Assembly: GCA_903934155.1 (NCBI GenBank)
Contig: CAIZMS010000045.1
Location: 1 to 14,855, forward strand
Source: an uncultured bacterium
Lineage (GTDB): Bacteria; Verrucomicrobiota; Kiritimatiellia; CAIKKV01; CAITUY01
Reading direction: 5' to 3'
DNA: 14,855 nucleotides
In this document: piece by piece, positions 13,316-14,855 of the stretch
How positions within the stretch are numbered: the first letter of the stretch is position 1
Layout: each line of letters opens with the position of its first letter
The notes under the pieces: generated by a model
The model's input: only the letters and a program-made list of their open reading frames with translations
Database searches by the model: none
What the model was told of the DNA's origin: nothing
Program-made: the position numbers and the translations under genes

Positions 13316-14041
13316 ATGATGAAGATTTATCCGGCGATTGATTTGAAGGACGGAAAATGCGTCCGGTTGCGGCAGGGACGTGCCGATGCCGTGACGGTGT
13401 ATTCAGAGGATCCCGTGGCGATGGCCCGGCAGTGGGCGGAGGCCGGTGGGGATTGGCTTCATGTGGTGGATTTGGATGGCGCTTTTGCAGGGCATCCCGT
13501 CCATCACGCGGTCGTGCGGGCGATTGTTGCCGCCATTCCCATTCCGGTTGAGTTGGGCGGGGGGCTCCGCACCGATGCGGATATCCGACTCATGCTGGAG
13601 GCGGGTGTGCGGCGCGTGGTGCTGGGAACGCGGGCCTGTGCCGACCCTGATGCCCTTGTGGCCTTGGTGAAGCAGTTTGGTGATCGCCTGGCTGTCGGGA
13701 TCGATGCGCGTAATGGTCGGGTTCAGGTCAAGGGCTGGGTTGAGACCACGGATACCCTTGCCGTGGATCTGGCCAGGCGGGTCTCGGAGCTCGGGGTGAG
13801 CACCATTATCTACACGGATACCGCCACGGACGGGATGCTGACGGGACCCAATATCGAAGGGGTTCGCACTCTCTGTCGTGCCGTCAAGGCGAAGGTTATC
13901 GCCTCCGGCGGGATTTCGACCTGTCAGGATATTGCCGCACTGTCCGCTCTGAACCTTTCGAATTTGGATGGCGTGATTGTGGGGAAGGCGCTGTACGAGG
14001 GCGCGGTCACCATTTTCGGCATGAAGGCGGTCCTGGGATAA
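13316..14041 (+). CDS. hisA: ProFAR isomerase (phosphoribosylformimino-5-aminoimidazole carboxamide ribotide isomerase)
   Basis: TIM-barrel Amadori isomerase converting ProFAR to PRFAR. 241 residues, the usual length. The catalytic Asp pair is D9 in YPAIDLKDGKCVRL (5-18) and D130 in VGIDARNGRVQVKGW (127-141), matching the strand 1 and strand 5 aspartates of HisA. The two phosphate-binding motifs are VELGGGLR (78-85) and IASGGIS (195-201), with VVLGTRA (101-107) and IVGKALYEG (221-229). TDTATDGMLTGPN (167-179) is a HisA hallmark that separates it from HisF. ATG codons at 13316 and 13319 are both usable. A 16-bp gap follows hisB, where hisH commonly lies in other genomes; here there is no hisH. 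Confidence 0.96.
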   Translation: MMKIYPAIDLKDGKCVRLRQGRADAVTVYSEDPVAMARQWAEAGGDWLHVVDLDGAFAGHPVHHAVVRAIVAAIPIPVELGGGLRTDADIRLMLEAGVRRVVLGTRACADPDALVALVKQFGDRLAVGIDARNGRVQVKGWVETTDTLAVDLARRVSELGVSTIIYTDTATDGMLTGPNIEGVRTLCRAVKAKVIASGGISTCQDIAALSALNLSNLDGVIVGKALYEGAVTIFGMKAVLG

Positions 14042-14051
14042 AGGAATTGGC

Positions 14052-14786
14052 ATGAATCTACGGGGAAAGACGGCATTGGTTACGGGCGGAGCGGTTCGGA
14101 TCGGGCGGGCGGTCTGCGAAGCCCTTGCCGACGAAGGATGCCATGTGGTTATCCATTGCAGCCGCTCCGTTCAGTCTGCGGAGCAGCTTGTCCGGAGGCT
14201 GAGGGAGCGTGATGTTAAGGCCTGGGTCATCAAGGAGGCCATCGACTCCGAGGCGGATTGCCGGTCTTTGATGGCCGCAGCGTTGAAGCAGGCGGGGGTG
14301 CTGGATATCCTGGTGAACAATGCCGCTGTGTTTCATAAAACCCGGCTAAAGGCGGTGACGGAGCAAAAGCTCAGGATTGAGTTCGGAATTAATCTTTTTG
14401 CCCCCATTTTGCTGACGCGGCTGTTTTCCGAGCAGGCCGAAAAAGGAGCGGTGGTTAACTTGCTGGATCGCCGGATCAAGGCCAATGATGTCGACTGCCT
14501 TCCCTACTCGTTGTCGAAAAAAGCCCTGGCGTCTTTTACCGAGGAGGCGGCTCTGGCGCTGGCTCCTGATATCACCGTGAATGCGGTGGCGCCGGGCCCG
14601 GTTCTGCCGCCGCCGGGGAAAGGCGCACTCTATCTGTTTGAGCGTGCCGGACGGATCCCCCTCAAGTGCCGTATTACTCCGCACGATATTGCCGCGGGTG
14701 TTGTCCAGCTTCTCAAGCTCGAGGGTGTGACAGGACAGACCCTGTTTATGGACGGCGGACAGCATCTGCTGGGTAACGGAGTTTGA
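14052..14786 (+). CDS. short-chain dehydrogenase, pteridine-reductase type
   Basis: 244 residues, classical SDR fold. The NADP(H) loop is TGGAVRIG (11-18), with the Arg found in pteridine reductases. HCSRS (35-39) at the end of strand 2 is a plausible NADPH phosphate contact. NNAA (89-92) and N114 follow, then Y152-x-x-x-K156 in LPYSLSKKAL (150-159). The catalytic Ser position holds Asp139 (VVNLLDRR), 13 residues before the Tyr, as in Leishmania PTR1 (D181, Y194, K198) and FolM-like enzymes. NAVAPGPVLPPPG (177-189) and QTLFMDGGQ (229-237) complete the fold. Likely substrate: dihydro-pterins or dihydrofolate-like compounds, not sugars or fatty acids. It is preceded by AAGGAA (14041-14046), 10 bases after hisA. 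Substrate is inferred from residues only. Confidence 0.85.
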   Translation: MNLRGKTALVTGGAVRIGRAVCEALADEGCHVVIHCSRSVQSAEQLVRRLRERDVKAWVIKEAIDSEADCRSLMAAALKQAGVLDILVNNAAVFHKTRLKAVTEQKLRIEFGINLFAPILLTRLFSEQAEKGAVVNLLDRRIKANDVDCLPYSLSKKALASFTEEAALALAPDITVNAVAPGPVLPPPGKGALYLFERAGRIPLKCRITPHDIAAGVVQLLKLEGVTGQTLFMDGGQHLLGNGV

Positions 14787-14831
14787 CAAGAGGCTGTCCG
14801 GGTGCGAAAATGGAGTCTTTAAGGAATAAGT

Positions 14832-14855
14832 GTGGAACCTGTCATTGTTCAACGA
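14832..14855 (+). CDS. 5' end of a downstream gene (partial)
   Basis: A GTG codon at 14832 is preceded by AAGGAA (14821-14826) at 5-base spacing and stays open to the window end, giving (M)EPVIVQR. The gap from the SDR stop is 45 bases, in the same direction, so it could be the next operon member. The fragment is too short to identify. With a pteridine-reductase-like neighbour, a pterin/folate gene such as a dihydroneopterin aldolase (folB) would be a fair guess, no more. An alternative ATG at 14810 in another frame also stays open, but lacks a good ribosome binding site. Confidence 0.4.

Overview
The window is a gene-dense bacterial chromosome segment with every supported gene on the + strand. 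It is GC-rich and bacterial in style: Shine-Dalgarno sequences, ATGA and TGATG stop/start overlaps, and a rho-independent terminator. A Gram-negative envelope is implied by an ExbB/ExbD/TonB-type energy transducer and a long secreted TPR protein. The lineage cannot be fixed from this sequence. A PVC-group bacterium (Verrucomicrobiota/Kiritimatiellota-like) is a guess from the general look of the proteins and of the GGCGGCG hairpin at 2979-2998.

Layout. (1) 1-151: the last codons of an unidentified gene, a terminator, then the ribosome binding site of tyrS. (2) 152-1420: tyrS, tyrosyl-tRNA synthetase, with an altered HIGH signature (Gln-Val-Gly-Asn). (3) 1421-3129: a visibly AT-richer island holding a complete AbiE-type (type IV) toxin-antitoxin pair, abiEi-abiEii. 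A 7-bp inverted repeat lies where an autoregulatory operator would be expected, and a GC-rich hairpin follows the pair. (4) 3130-14786: one apparently continuous run of ten tightly packed genes: uvrA, a secreted TPR protein, exbB-like, exbD-like, tonB-like, hisD, hisC, hisB, hisA and a pteridine-reductase-like SDR. Spacings run from an 11-bp overlap to a 16-bp gap. A further gene starts at the right edge (14832).

Working together. The TPR-ExbB-ExbD-TonB block looks like a dedicated Ton/Tol-like envelope machine, with three inner-membrane parts and one exported TPR partner. Its ExbD-like member has Ser where the family carries the essential membrane Asp used for proton coupling, so it may not be an ordinary proton-driven motor. 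hisD, hisC, hisB and hisA encode middle and late steps of histidine synthesis. hisG, hisI/E, hisH and hisF are not present, so the pathway must be completed elsewhere. The terminal SDR has the Asp/Tyr/Lys arrangement of pteridine reductases, suggesting that the transcription unit moves into pterin or folate metabolism. The most notable items are the Asp-less ExbD-like protein, the envelope-transducer/histidine operon fusion, and the AbiE island with its candidate operator.
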